DNA from: Lineus longissimus
Lineage: Eukaryota > Nemertea > Pilidiophora > Heteronemertea > Lineidae
Length of the DNA: 64,000 nt
Assembly (NCBI RefSeq): GCF_910592395.1
Contig: NC_088324.1
Coordinates: forward strand, 560,001-624,000
Reading direction: 5' to 3'
Notes under the pieces: model-generated
Databases searched by the model: none
What the model was told of the DNA's origin: nothing
Seen by the model: only the letters and a program-made list of their open reading frames with translations
In this document: in pieces, positions 22,701 through 32,925 of the stretch
Layout: each line of letters begins with the position of its first letter
Numbering within the stretch: the first letter of the stretch is position 1
Translations under genes and position numbers: made by a program

Positions 22701-24993
22701 CTCATTCTCTAGGACTTTCTTTAACCAAATCCTCCACAGACACCCAGATAAATGCCTTCACTGTTCGTTTGATATTTGAAATTTGTAATTGAATTAGAAA
22801 ATTTCAAACTGTGCAGATGTACACAGGATCAAAGTTTGGACATAGCTGTTATGTGGACAGATAAACAAATACAAATAAACATTTGAGCAAAACTCATCTG
22901 CATCTGAACTGGACTACTGAATTGTGTGGAACTGCATTTCTATTCTGTTTATTTTTTTCATGTATTTTAAGTTCGACCAGAGCACAGGTGTGATTGTTTT
23001 GCGAGCTATTCTCACTCAAAAAACTAGCAAGATTTTGTGCCTCTATTCGCTTTTGAAATTTCTCAAATGTCTAATTATCAATTTTCAGAGTACACTGGCA
23101 AATGGAAGATGCTGCATTACTATATCAAAGACTTCTACAATAAGACTGTGGTCGTCCCGTGGGAGGATGGGGATACATTCAAGATCAGCTTCGTCCAGGA
23201 GGATGTTGAGCTGCCGGCACCAGGGGAATCGGTGGAAATCCTCAAAAGTAAGACGGGTATCGCTCTTGGGTCGTCTTACAGAAGTTCTGGGCAGGACCAG
23301 TACTCACAAGAGACGTTTGAATGGCAGCAGTCATCGGCTGAAGAGGGCAAAGATCTGAAGTGGTCTAGGAGTGCGGTCACAGAGGAGGCGGAGGGTCAGA
23401 GTCCAGGGGTGGTCCACATGGGGCAGCAGAAACTACTTGTCGTGGAGAAGGCTGCCGGTGATAAGGATTCGTCGTGGTATTGCTCAACTGCCAAGCCGTG
23501 TGTTCTAGTCCTCACATTCAGGCCGTGGGATCTCACAAAATCTCCACTTAGAATTCAAACAATTATCAAACAGGTTTGTAAACAGTTTAAAATTGAGCAG
23601 TTTCATGAGAACTAGGCCTGGTGATTATCGTCTCATCTTGATTATCATGTTGCATGTATCATACACAGGGCCGCTGTGCCTATTGTTTTGTTTATGGTGC
23701 ACACATTTTCCCAGGTCTCCCCCAGGGCAGGCTGCTCAGGAAGTTGGAATGCCTGTCTGGAATACACAGAATTCTCAGTCAGTTGGGGGACTGAAGCTTT
23801 AGGGAGAATCAATAATTTCTGGGGTGTCTTATTTTTCAAATGCATTTTCAGTCCACCATCTTACCATCCATGGTTATATTCAATAATAAGTTGGGAAACA
23901 ATCATTTCTGAAGAGAAGGGATGTTACATTTTCCAACTGCACCTATTTTTCAGTCCACCATCTTACCGTCCATGGTTATATTCGAAGCGGAGACATGCAC
24001 GATGTTGGGTCAGTTGAAGAGAGAAGATTACATGATCGAGATTACCGTCCAAGACGAGGCCAGCGTGACACTGGCCTCAAACTTTTACTTCCTGACCGTT
24101 CCTAAAGCTGCCTGGGGGATGAGAAAGGCTAACATCAAGGTAGGTCTTCTGTGACATCACAATGAAACGTGTGGCCGCTGCAGCCAATCTGGTATCTTGG
24201 CAATTTGAGACAAACCCCTCTTTTGACACAAAGACAGTTTTGATCCTTCCAGAATTGGAACCCACAACCTCCTGATTAAGAGCCTAGTGCTCTAGCCACT
24301 ATGTCGCTATATCCCTCAATAAGTTATCAGTTCATGGATTAGCATTAAGCAACTAGGAATATCATTCCCCTGGATAGAATGCTGGCCATGAGATCCCCTG
24401 GACAGGATGCTGGCCATGAGATCCCCTGGACAGGATGCTGGCCATGAGATCCCCTGGACAGGATGCTGGCCATGAGATCCCCTGGCGAGGATGCTGGCCA
24501 TGAGATCCCCTGGCCAGGATGCTGGCCATGAGATCCCCTGGACAGGATGCTGGCCATGAGATCCCCTGGACAGGATGCTGGCCATGAGATCCCCTGGCGA
24601 GGATGCTGGCCATGAGATCCCCTGGACAGGATGCTGGCCATGAGATCCCCTGGACAGGATGCTGGCCATGAGATCCCCTGGACAGGATGCTGGCCATGAG
24701 ATACTCTTCATTGCCAGACTGTACATCATTGTGATTTTTTTCTTCTTCAGGTTAAAAGCGTCACAGCTCGGGACAAGAACTTCGTGATCACACTCTCCAG
24801 TGACCAGCCGGCGTTGTTCGTCTTTGTGGAGGCATGGGGGATCAAGGGACGATTCTCTCAAAATGGCTTCCATATGATGTCTGGCCCAAGCAAGGCTCTA
24901 ACGCTGGTCTTCTATCCGTGGGAGGTGACGACCGTCAGGGCGTTACAGGATTCACTCAGGATCACATCTCTTATGGACGTTTATCAGTTTTGA
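7799..24993 (+). CDS. MANBA: Beta-mannosidase (GH2), 17 exons
   Basis: Lysosomal exo-enzyme removing terminal beta-mannose from N-glycan-derived oligosaccharides. Exons read: 7799-7913, 8511-8663, 8822-8970, 9247-9446, 10028-10095, 10515-10690, 11149-11308, 11805-11971, 15702-15839, 16270-16349, 17671-17861, 18191-18370, 18972-19069, 19262-19406, 19803-20287, 23954-24139, 24751-24993. All phases agree, giving about 977 aa (human enzyme about 880). The start ATG has context AAGAAAATGG and is followed by a signal peptide (hydrophobic core [14 protein letters not shown]). Family motifs: [35 protein letters not shown] and NWIPGDAF, then WSGNNE with acid/base Glu460, FCSEYG with nucleophile Glu556, and [12 protein letters not shown]. 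Exon 15 carries about 80 extra polar residues (about 731-812). Exons 11-15 also exist as a second copy (20936-23573). Confidence 0.93.
10695..10737. mobile_element. Fragment resembling a pogo/Tigger-type MITE end
   Basis: Within MANBA intron 6, TAGTACCTCTCTATTAAGGACA resembles segments near 32771 and 46163 (ACCTCTCTATTGAGACACC, AGAACCTCCCCTTGCGGACA). These look like dispersed ends of one DNA-transposon family, but the fragment is short. Confidence 0.25.
11925..15523 (+). repeat. 70-bp minisatellite copying the end of MANBA exon 8 and its splice donor
   Basis: About 51 tandem copies. Each unit contains 47 bases of exon 8 (encoding [15 protein letters not shown]) followed by GTAGGT and 17 more intron bases. 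The first copy is the real exon end; the array fills most of intron 8. Copies differ mainly at one A/T (GGAGGAGG or GGTGGAGG) and a few scattered changes; one copy near 12541 lacks about 27 bases. Reading past the first donor meets a TGA about 15 bases later, so only the first donor gives a productive transcript. Confidence 0.95.
16343..17238 (+). repeat. 29-bp minisatellite copying the MANBA exon 10 donor
   Basis: About 31 copies of a unit consisting of GTAACCG (exon 10 end), GTAAGT and the rest of a 22-base intronic segment ending in GGCCAG or GGTCAG. The first few and last several copies keep the donor (CCG/GTAAGT). Most central copies read CTGATAAGT, so GT has become AT. Each unit ends in CAG followed by GT. 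Confidence 0.95.
17290..17595 (+). mobile_element. CR1/L2-like retrotransposon 3' tail
   Basis: The plus strand reads [20 protein letters not shown] then [10 protein letters not shown], a degraded match to the C-terminal tail of CR1/L2-type reverse transcriptases. It is followed by a short 3' UTR and a TGATTGATTGAT tail. It sits in MANBA intron 10 and supplied the left breakpoint of the exon 11-15 duplication. Confidence 0.65.
17360..20624 (+). repeat. Tandem duplication unit 1 (MANBA exons 11-15)
   Basis: This 3265-base unit is followed directly by a near-identical unit (20625-23908). It holds part of the retrotransposon tail, exons 11-15 with their introns, and a 30-base remnant of the start of exon 16 (20572-20601). 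The junction at 20625 shares the trinucleotide TGA with both parental breakpoints, a microhomology signature. Very few substitutions separate the units, so the event is recent. Confidence 0.9.
20625..20860 (+). mobile_element. CR1/L2-like retrotransposon 3' tail, duplicated copy
   Basis: Copy of the tail at 17290-17595, cut at its 5' side by the duplication junction; it keeps the TGATTGATTGAT end. Confidence 0.6.
20936..23573 (+). CDS. MANBA: Second copy of MANBA exons 11-15
   Basis: Exons 11'-15' lie at 20936-21126, 21456-21635, 22237-22334, 22528-22672 and 23089-23573, all open and with intact splice signals. They encode the same part of the barrel, including the nucleophile motif FCSEYG, and the start of the C-terminal region. 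Visible protein changes from copy 1 are only DVQLPAP to DVELPAP and GIPLG to GIALG in exon 15'. Exon 15 ends in phase 0 whereas exon 11' needs two upstream bases. A transcript containing both blocks would therefore shift frame and reach TAA after 11 codons; one block must be used instead of the other. Confidence 0.85.
23848..23885 (+). pseudogene. Decoy copy of the exon 16 acceptor and first 30 bases
   Basis: TTTTCAG followed by TCCACCATCTTACC and on to GGTTATATTC duplicates the acceptor and start of the true exon 16 at 23954 (one base differs in the exon part). Use of this acceptor would meet TGA after about 19 codons. The same remnant closes the first duplication unit at 20572-20601. Confidence 0.7.
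24180..24312 (-). mobile_element. tRNA-derived SINE in MANBA intron 16
   Basis: The minus strand has a box A (TAGTGGCTAGAGCAC), a tRNA-Lys-like anticodon loop region (CTCTTAA) and a box B (GGGTTCCAATTCT) at proper spacing. Stem pairing is imperfect, so this is a SINE head rather than a tRNA gene. Confidence 0.55.
24367..24702. repeat. 28-bp minisatellite, 12 copies, MANBA intron 16
   Basis: Exactly twelve copies of CCCCTGGACAGGATGCTGG plus CCATGAGAT, with small variants (GGCGAGG, GGCCAGG, GGATAGA). Because 28 is not a multiple of three and the unit lacks stops on the minus strand, all three minus frames stay open; these are not genes. Confidence 0.95.
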
Positions 24994-25186
24994 TTATGGA
25001 ACATAAACTTGTTTTGATAGCTCTAATATAATCTAAAATAACCCGTATTACGAACATGTCTGAACATTTAACTAAAATCTGAATATGTGTTCGATTTATA
25101 ACTAAATAAGAAAAATCTCAAATCTACGGCTAGTATGACATCTGAATGTCAGTCAGACATTTTGTTTGCCCAACACAACTTACAGG

Positions 25187-25445
25187 TAATCAGATTGTAT
25201 CACTTGGCACATATCTTACATTGCCAGGTATGTGTTTAACCATTCCAGTTGATAAGATTGTATCACTTGACACATATCTTACATTACCAGGTATGTGTTT
25301 AACCATTCCAGTTGATCAGATTGTATCACTTGGCACATATCTTACATTACCAGGTATGTGTTTAACCATTCCAGTTGATCAGATTGTATCACTTGGCACA
25401 TATCTTACACTGCCAGGTATGTGTTTAACCATTCCAGTTGATCAG
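25187..25445. repeat. 63-bp minisatellite, about 4 copies
   Basis: Unit of 63 bases containing ACCAG/GTATGT and, 21 bases on, a pyrimidine-poor ATTCCAG. It lies just after the MANBA stop codon, inside the probable 3' untranslated region. Being a multiple of three and stop-free it produces a spurious plus-strand open frame. Confidence 0.85.
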
Positions 25446-25596
25446 AAGACTGACATGCACAAGAGTTATTCTGTTTTTGGGAGTCAATATGGTCTAGTGT
25501 ATCACACTTGGCTAGCTGTCAAGAGGTCTCCGGTTCAAAGCTTACAGTTGGCATAAGATGCTAAGCAGTTGTCATAGTCTAACTTCCCATCCTCCA

Positions 25597-25802
25597 CCCA
25601 GGGCCCGGTTGTTCAAAGTTCTGTTATCTGGTTTGGCAGCCGCTAAACCACTGTTATCTTAGCAGGCCGCCAAATTCACGTTAAGGTTAGCGGCCGCTAT
25701 ACAACTGCTAAGTAAGCGGTACCTCAAGGGTTTTGTCTTTGGCTGCTGCCAAGTGAAGCAGGGGTCGCTAAACTAACCAGGCTTTGAACAACCGGACCCA
25801 GG
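25597..25802. mobile_element. MITE with about 18-bp terminal inverted repeats
   Basis: GGGCCCGGTTGTTCAAAG at 25601 is mirrored by CTTTGAACAACCGGACCC ending at 25799, enclosing about 160 bases rich in GCCGCTAAAC-type short inverted motifs. Size, inverted ends and absence of coding capacity fit a non-autonomous DNA transposon. Confidence 0.8.
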
Positions 25803-25982
25803 TGTATAAATGGGGACCAGTCAGAAACGCTCAGGTTGTAGTGCTGATTATCGACAATCTTTTTTCAATGTTGTTTTCTTTAAAAGACCGAGTGTCACTT
25901 GCTGGTCTTGTGCACTCACCCTTAATATTACAGAAGAATATCATATATTTGTAGTTTGTGATAATTTTTCACATGTTTTGGT

Positions 25983-25988
25983 AATAAA
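25983..25988 (+). promoter_or_regulatory. Candidate polyadenylation signal AATAAA for MANBA
   Basis: First canonical AATAAA downstream of the MANBA stop, about 1 kb away. If used, the 3' UTR would include the 63-bp minisatellite and the MITE. Confidence 0.35.
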
Positions 25989-26214
25989 ATCACTGTGATT
26001 ATTCAGCAAGATTCATTAGATTTAGGTTTGTTTTTTGGCGGGTATCTCCTTATCTTCATTAACTGGCTTAAGGATTCACTGTGGCAAGACCATGTGCTGA
26101 GAGTGAAGGCTACTGGAAACACTGATACTTCTCTTGGTGAAATCATCGACAAGGAGGGCTGTCCAGAGTCAACCAGTTGGGGCCTGGCCATGTAAAAGGC
26201 ACCAATCATTGAAG

Positions 26215-29200
26215 CTGGGTCAACAATGACAGAATCTGGTCATCTGAGGGACACCACTCATCACAACCTGTCCACTGTCAACAGTGACAGGACCTGGTCA
26301 TCTAAGGGGACACCAATTATCACAACCTGTCCACTGTCAACAGTGACAGGACCTGTCCATCTAAGGGGACACCACTCATCACAACCTGTCCACTGTCAAC
26401 AGTGACAGGACCTGGTCATCTAAGGGGACACCAATCATCACAACCTGTCCAGGGTCAACAATGACAGGACCTGGACATCTAAGGGACACCGCTCATCACA
26501 ACCTGTCCACTGTCAACAGTGACAGGACCTGTCCATCTAAGGGGACACCAATCATCACAACCTGTCCAGGGTCAACAGTGACAGGACCTGGCCATCTAAG
26601 GGGACACCAATCATCACAACCTGTCCAGGGTCAACAATGACAGGACCTGGACATCTAAGGGACACCGCTCATCACAACCTGTCCACTGTCAACAGTGACA
26701 GGACCTGTCCATCTAAGGGGACACCACTCATCACAACCTGTCCAGGGTCAACAGTGACAGGACCTGGCCATCTAAGGGGACACCACTCATCACAACCTGT
26801 CCAGGGTCAACAGTGACATGACCTGGCCATCTAAGGGGACACCAATCATCACAACCTGTCCAGGGTCAACAGTGACAGGACCTGGCCATCTAAGGGGACA
26901 CCAATCATCACAACCTGTCCAGGGTCAACAGTGACAGGACCTGTCCATCTAAGGGACACCAATCATCACAACCTGTCCACTGTCAACAGTGACAGGACCT
27001 GGCCATCTAAGGGGACACCAATCATCACAACCTGTCCAGGGTCAACAGTGACAGGACCTGGCCATCTAAGGGGACACCAATCATCACAACCTGTCCAGGG
27101 TCAACAGTGACAGGACCTGTCCATCTAAGGGGACACCAATCATCACAACCTGTCCAGGGTCAACAGTGACAGGACCTGGCCATCTAAGGGGACACCAATC
27201 ATCACAACCTGTCCACTGTCAACAGTGACAGGACCTGGTCATCTAAGGGGACACCAATCATCATAACCTGTCCAGGGTCAACAGTGACAGGACCTGGCCA
27301 TCTAAGGGACACCAATTATCACAACCTGTCCAGGGTCAACAGTGACAGGACCTGGCCATCTAAGGGGACACCAATCATCACAACCTGTCCACTGTCAACA
27401 GTGACAGGACCTGTCCATCTAAGGGGACACCAATCATCACAACCTGTCCAGGGTCAACAGTGACAGGACCTGGCCATCTAAGGGGACACCAATCATCACA
27501 ACCTGTCCACTGTCAACAGTGACAGGACCTGTCCATCTAAGGGGACACCAATCATCACAACCTGTCCACTGTCAACAGTGACAGGACCTGTCCATCTAAG
27601 GGGACACCAATCATCACAACCTGTCCACTGTCAACAGTGACAGGACCTGGCCATCTAAGGGGACACCAATCATCACAACCTGTCCAGGGTCAACAGTGAC
27701 AGGACCTGGTCATCTAAGGGACACCACTCATCACAACCTGTCCAGGGTCAACAGTGACAGGACCTGGCCATCTAAGGGGACACCAATTATCACAACCTGT
27801 CCAGGGTCAACAGTGACAGGACCTGGTCATCTAAGGGACACCACTCATCACAACCTGTCCAGGGTCAACAGTGACAGGACCTGGCCATCTAAGGGGACAC
27901 CAATAATCACAACCTGTCCAGGGTCAACAGTGACAGGACCTGGCCATCTAAGGGGACACCAATTATCACAACCTGTCCAGGGTCAACAGTGACAGGACCT
28001 GGCCATCTAAGGGGACACCACTCATCACAACCTGTCCAGGGTCAACAGTGACAGAATCTGGTCATCTGAGGGACACCACTCATCACAACCTGTCCAGGGT
28101 CAACAGTGACAGAATCTGGTCATCTGAGGGACACCAATCATCACAACCTGTCCAGGGTCAACAGTGACAGGACCTGGCCATCTAAGGGACACCAATTATC
28201 ACAACCTGTCCAGGGTCAACAGTGACAGGACCTGGTCATCTAAGGGACACCACTCATCACAACCTGTCCAGGGTCAACAGTGACAGGACCTGGCCATCTA
28301 AGGGGACACCAATTATCACAACCTGTCCAGGGTCAACAGTGACAGGACCTGGCCATCTAAGGGGACACCAATCATCACAACCTGTCCAGGGTCAACAGTG
28401 ACAGGACCTGGCCATCTAAGGGGACACTGCTCATCACAACCTGTCCAGGGTCAACAGTGACAGGACCTGGTCATCTAAGGGGACACCAATTATCACAACC
28501 TGTCCAGGGTCAAGAGTGACAGGACCTGGCCATCTAAGGGGACACCAATTATCACAACCTGTCCAGGGTCAACAGTGACAGGACCTGGTCATCTAAGGGG
28601 ACACCAATTATCACAACCTGTCCAGGGTCAACAGTGACAGGACCTGGCCATCTAAGGGGACACCAATTATCACAACCTGTCCAGGGTCAACAGTGACAGG
28701 ACCTGGCCATCTAAGGGGACACCACTCATCACAACCTGTCCAGGGTCAACAGTGACAGAATCTGGTCATCTGAGGGACACCAATCATCACAACCTGTCCA
28801 GGGTCAACAGTGACAGGACCTGGCCATCTAAGGGGACACCAATTATCACAACCTGTCCACTGTCAACAGTGACAGGACCTGTCCATCTAAGGGGACACCA
28901 CTCATCACAACCTGTCCAGGGTCAACAGTGACAGAATCTGGTCATCTGAGGGACACCACTCATCACAACCTGTCCAGGGACAACAGTGACAGGACCTGGT
29001 CATCTAAGGGGACACCGCTCATCACAACCTGTCCAGGGTCAACAGTGACAGGACCTGGCCATCTAAGAGGACACCAATTATCACAACCTGTCCACTGTCA
29101 ACAGTGACAGGACCTGGCCATCTAAGGGGACACCAATTATCACAACCTGTCCAGGGTCAACAGTGACAGGACATTGTCAATGTCATCTAAGGGGACACCA

Positions 29201-29310
29201 ATTATCACAACCTGCATGACCGTGGTCAACAGTGACAGGACTTGGTTATCTAAGGGGACACCAATTGTCACAACCTGTCCAGGGACAGGGTCAATAATGA
29301 CAGGACCTGC
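26215..29310. repeat. 60-bp minisatellite, about 51 copies
   Basis: Tandem units of 59-60 bases built on GTCAACAGTGACAGGACC, CATCTAAGGGGACACCA and ATCACAACCTGTCCAGG. Variants include CCACTGTCAACAG for CCAGGGTCAACAG, GGG for GGGG, and AATTATC or CTCATC for AATCATC. CCTGTC and GACAGG in adjacent positions give each unit a small hairpin (stem about 6 bp). Short plus frames that stay open here are artefacts of 59/60-base length switching. Confidence 0.95.
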
Positions 29311-30316
29311 TATTCGGGAGTTCCTGTAACAGGACCATAGTTTCACAGACTTACACGAGATGGCATGGCAGTACTTGGCTACCTGCTTCTCGTCTCGTCG
29401 TAAATAATGCCATGTGCTAATCTATAAATAGACACCAAGTGTATTTACTTTTTGAGGTCAAGGTCATATGTGGTACGGTAATTTTAGCATTCACGAAATT
29501 GTCAGCAACACCATCTCCAAAAAATCCTATTTTTGCACAATATTTTGGCTTCAACAACAACGAGGTTTGTAATTAGCCACAGTATTTTACGATGGAAATG
29601 TAGAAAGTGACGTTGACCATCAATGAAATGTCAAGTCACAGTGTTGGATAGTTTGAAAAGCAGATGTAAAGACGAAGTCAAAATGACGTGTAAACTGCAT
29701 GCACTATGACTATGACTGTGAGTATGACTATGAGTATGATACTCACTATGCAGCAATGAATGAGCAAGCCTTGTAAGCTCCTCTGACTCCGAGGCCTCTC
29801 TCTGACTGTCTCTGACCATGCTGACTACTCTCTCTCTATCTGAGTAGCTCAGTCTGTGCTCAGCAGCTAACGCTTACTTCTGTCTCGTGTGTGTGAGATT
29901 AGACGCCAGTGACATTACTTTCAACAACAGCAACAACAACATCATGACATCAATAAAGTGTCCCCGTCATAATTCTGCAGATTTCTGGTCCTGGGATTCT
30001 GGTATGCATAGGCGTAGACTTTGTATATTATATGATGACAGAAATATATTCGAAATGTCACTGATCAGTCAATTGATAAATTATCATTAATTGCCACAGT
30101 CATTCTACTTCTACTTCTAGTTAAATAATTAACATTAACAGTTACCAGTTGTTTGAAAGAAATGTCCATGACCCAGATCAGTGATGAAGATTAGCCGATA
30201 ACCGAATGAATGTTTACTTGACAAGAAGAGTAAAACACGTCATTTCTTTTTCGTAATTCTTCCAAAAATGACGAGCACATAATTCAAACCTAGAATTATT
30301 CCATTCCAGCTACAGC
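29311..30316. other. Spacer upstream of the CDK5RAP3-like copy
   Basis: There is no gene that I can support. It includes a short GACTATGAGTATGA-type simple repeat (29704-29755) and CT-rich sequence (29825-29845). Promoter elements for the following copy, if any, would lie here. Confidence 0.35.
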
Positions 30317-30365
30317 ATGGGAAGAAGCATGGACAATGTTCCAATAGATATTCATTACAATAAGT

Positions 30366-30813
30366 CACTTGATAAGTCTAGTAATTATAGTTACTGGGTA
30401 AGTCCAGTCATTATAGTTAGTGGGTAAGTCCAGTCATTATAGTTACTTGTTAAGTCCCTTCATATAGTTACTTGGTGAGTCCAGTCATTATAGTTACTTT
30501 GTAAGTCTAGTAATTAAAAGTACTGGGTAAGTGAAGTCCAGTCATTATAGTTACTTGTTGAGGCTAGTAATTATAGTTACCTGGTAAGTCCAGTCATTAT
30601 AGTTACTTGGTAAGTCTTGTCATTATAGTTACTTGGTGAGTCTAGTAATTATAGTTACTGGGTGAGTCCAGTCATTATAGTTAGTGGGTGGTAAGTCCAG
30701 TCATTACAGTTACTTGGTGAGTCTAGTAATCATAGTTACTTGGTAAGTCCAGTCATGATAGTTACTTGGTGAGTCTAGTAATTAAAGTTCCTGGGTAAGT
30801 CCAGTCATATTCA
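30366..30813 (+). repeat. 26-bp minisatellite seeded at the CDK5RAP3-like exon 1 donor, block A
   Basis: About 17 degenerate units of AGTTACTTGGTAAGTCCAG plus TCATTAT. It begins in the exon end (TCACTTG/ATAAGT) and most units keep CTTG/GTAAGT or CTTG/GTGAGT, so it repeats the exon 1 splice donor. The first unit, at the genuine boundary, has AT in place of GT. Confidence 0.85.
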
Positions 30814-31203
30814 TACCACCGACAAAAATCAGGGGTATTCTGTCGTGGCTCATGCGTCAGTGTCATCTGCATCAGTGTCAGTGTCGGGGTCCGTTAACTT
30901 TCCACTTTCCATCAGTCATTTATTGTTACTTGATATGTCACATCATTCTCACATGCATAACATTCCCTCATAGGATCATTGATTGGCACATGGATGGATC
31001 TATGATGATTAATAACAAACTGTGTTTTACACTCGGATCTCATCATAGATTCTATGATGGTCCATGGTAGATCCCATCATCGATCCAATGACGGTGGGTC
31101 GCATGTCGACATCATACATGTCATATGTCAGCGGCAGTAGTCTTGTGAGGAGGGATTAAGATTAAGCAACCTTGACCATTCTGTTTCAGGTTGGTTGATC
31201 AAT

Positions 31204-31512
31204 CGTCATCACTGCCACCAGCTATGGCAGGTGAGAACACTCGTCATCACTGCCACCAGCTATGGCAGGTGAGAACACTCGTCATCACTGCCACCAGCTA
31301 TGGCAGGTGAGAACACTCGTCATCACTGCCACCAGCTATGGCAGGTGAGAACACTCGTCATCACTGCCACCAGCTATGGCAGGTGAGAACACTCGTCATC
31401 ACTGCCACCAGCTATGGCAGGTGAGAACACTCGTCATCACTGCCACCAGCTATGGCAGGTGAGAACACTCGTCATCACTGCCACCAGCTATGGCAGGTGA
31501 GAACACTCTCCG
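31204..31512 (+). repeat. 38-bp minisatellite copying a CDK5RAP3-like exon end, block A
   Basis: Eight copies of CGTCATCACTGCCACCAG plus CTATGGCAG (encoding RHHCHQLWQ) followed by GTGAGAACACT. The unit spans the exon/donor junction. Block B has only two copies. Reading through the second copy gives an in-frame TGA. Confidence 0.95.
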
Positions 31513-32770
31513 GTGGAGGAGATCACAACCATGCTGCAGGGAACGTGTAAGTCTTCAACTGCATCAGATTCCTTCGTTATGTTGACATCTCCTTTTAAAT
31601 GCTCTTAAAGAAGCTACACTGCTCTTCATTACTGTTACCATGATGGGAATTTAAAAACCCGAGAAACTTCCGAGTGGATATCAGGCCTCATATGGCTACA
31701 ATGGGTCCACTTTTGTCTTGGCTGGTCATTCCCTACCAAAAACGCACACTGCTGGTCCACCGGGTGATGTCACAAGATTATATATGTCATCATAATCACC
31801 TCTGTTGCGATGAGGTGTGTCATTTTTGCAGGTGCCCAGCCATTGGCAGATGTTTTTCTCAAACTTGATATGGTAAGACGTTATTTTCGTCAACATGGCC
31901 GACGTTTGGATTCGGTGCTGAGACATTTGTCCCTTGAACAGCCGATTTTAAGACACCTGATGTGTTGCAGGTCTCTCACAGGTGAAATGTATTTCAAACG
32001 GTTTTAAATGCTATTTAATACTGACACTGATTCCCGCAAACAGGCAATTTTTGTTGCTGCAATTGGCAACATATTCATGACAACAGGACAATCATGCCTG
32101 GACCAAAACATCCATAGGATTAGAAAATTTCAGCGAATTTAACATAAAATTCATTTTATCTTTCATTCAGACATCAACTACTTTCATTGTCTGAGAATCG
32201 TTGATCTGCTCAAGGAGACAGAAGCGGGAAGTAAAAACATGTTTGGGAGATCGCAGCGCATGAAGGTGGGTATAGTTGGTGATGTTCAACAAGTGGTATG
32301 ATAAAGTGCCCTGCAGAAAAGTGATTTCGTCATTGCGACCGGTGATCATGAATGCATGCGACAAAAAACATATTTGCCGTGGTCATCGCAACCTGCGACA
32401 AGAATTGGTGATCGCTGGGACCTGCGACAACATCAAACCCAGGAATTACTGGTTGTACCTATATTGTTCATTGTAGCGATAACTGTTGCAGGTCACAGTG
32501 ATAAAAAACACCTGTTTGCACCATGGTTTGGCCAACATTTAGCATATTCTGTTCCTTGGAGAAAAAGTGATTGACCCTGGAACAGTCCTGGCAAACGCTC
32601 ACCTCTAGCTACAGAAGAGTTTTGGTGGCAGCAGTTGCTCCGGCCTTCCATCCTCCATCAATCGTCTCAGCATCTTTTGGCTGGGCTCTCCCAGTTCCAT
32701 CTTGGTTGCGAAGTGTCTTGCCTCTCTTACAGATGGGTGTCCTGATAACAGATGTCAAGTTCTATATCCA

Positions 32771-32925
32771 ATAGGACCTCTCTATTGAGACACCTTTGGC
32801 CCTGAGAGTTGCTAACCTTTCAAAGTGAGGAGTACTGTTACCGAAGTCCAAATGATAATGATCAATTTGGATTGAAATCAGCATCTTAAGATAGAGGTGT
32901 CTATTGAATGGTGATCTGTTATGTG
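32771..32925. mobile_element. Possible pogo-like MITE remnant
   Basis: AGGACCTCTCTATTGAGACA near the left end and GATAGAGGTGTCTATTGAA near the right end are imperfect inverted repeats about 130 bases apart. The same segment recurs in block B (57288-57442). Confidence 0.35.

Larger units (their letters stand above)
20625..23908 (+). repeat. Tandem duplication unit 2 (MANBA exons 11'-15')
   Basis: Second copy of the 3.27-kb unit, about 20 bases longer. The main difference is an insertion (ATCAAAGTTTGGACATAGCTG region) near 22828; scattered substitutions and a changed stretch before exon 14' (TTTCTAGAACGG against TTTCTAGTAGG) also differ. All splice sites are intact. Confidence 0.9.

Noticed and set aside
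24316-24873. Minus-strand frames of 98-185 codons with a repeated [18 protein letters not shown]-like peptide
   Set aside because: Generated by twelve 28-bp repeats inside MANBA intron 16; the period is not a multiple of three, so all frames remain open.
27696-27992. 98-codon plus-strand frame
   Set aside because: Lies wholly within the 60-bp array and is open only where unit lengths alternate between 59 and 60.
31831-31872. Possible CDK5RAP3-like exon reading AQPLADVFLKLDM
   Set aside because: Its end phase does not fit the next exon, and the preceding exon (ending GT) joins directly to INYFHC to restore the expected Tyr; block B has a frameshift just downstream.
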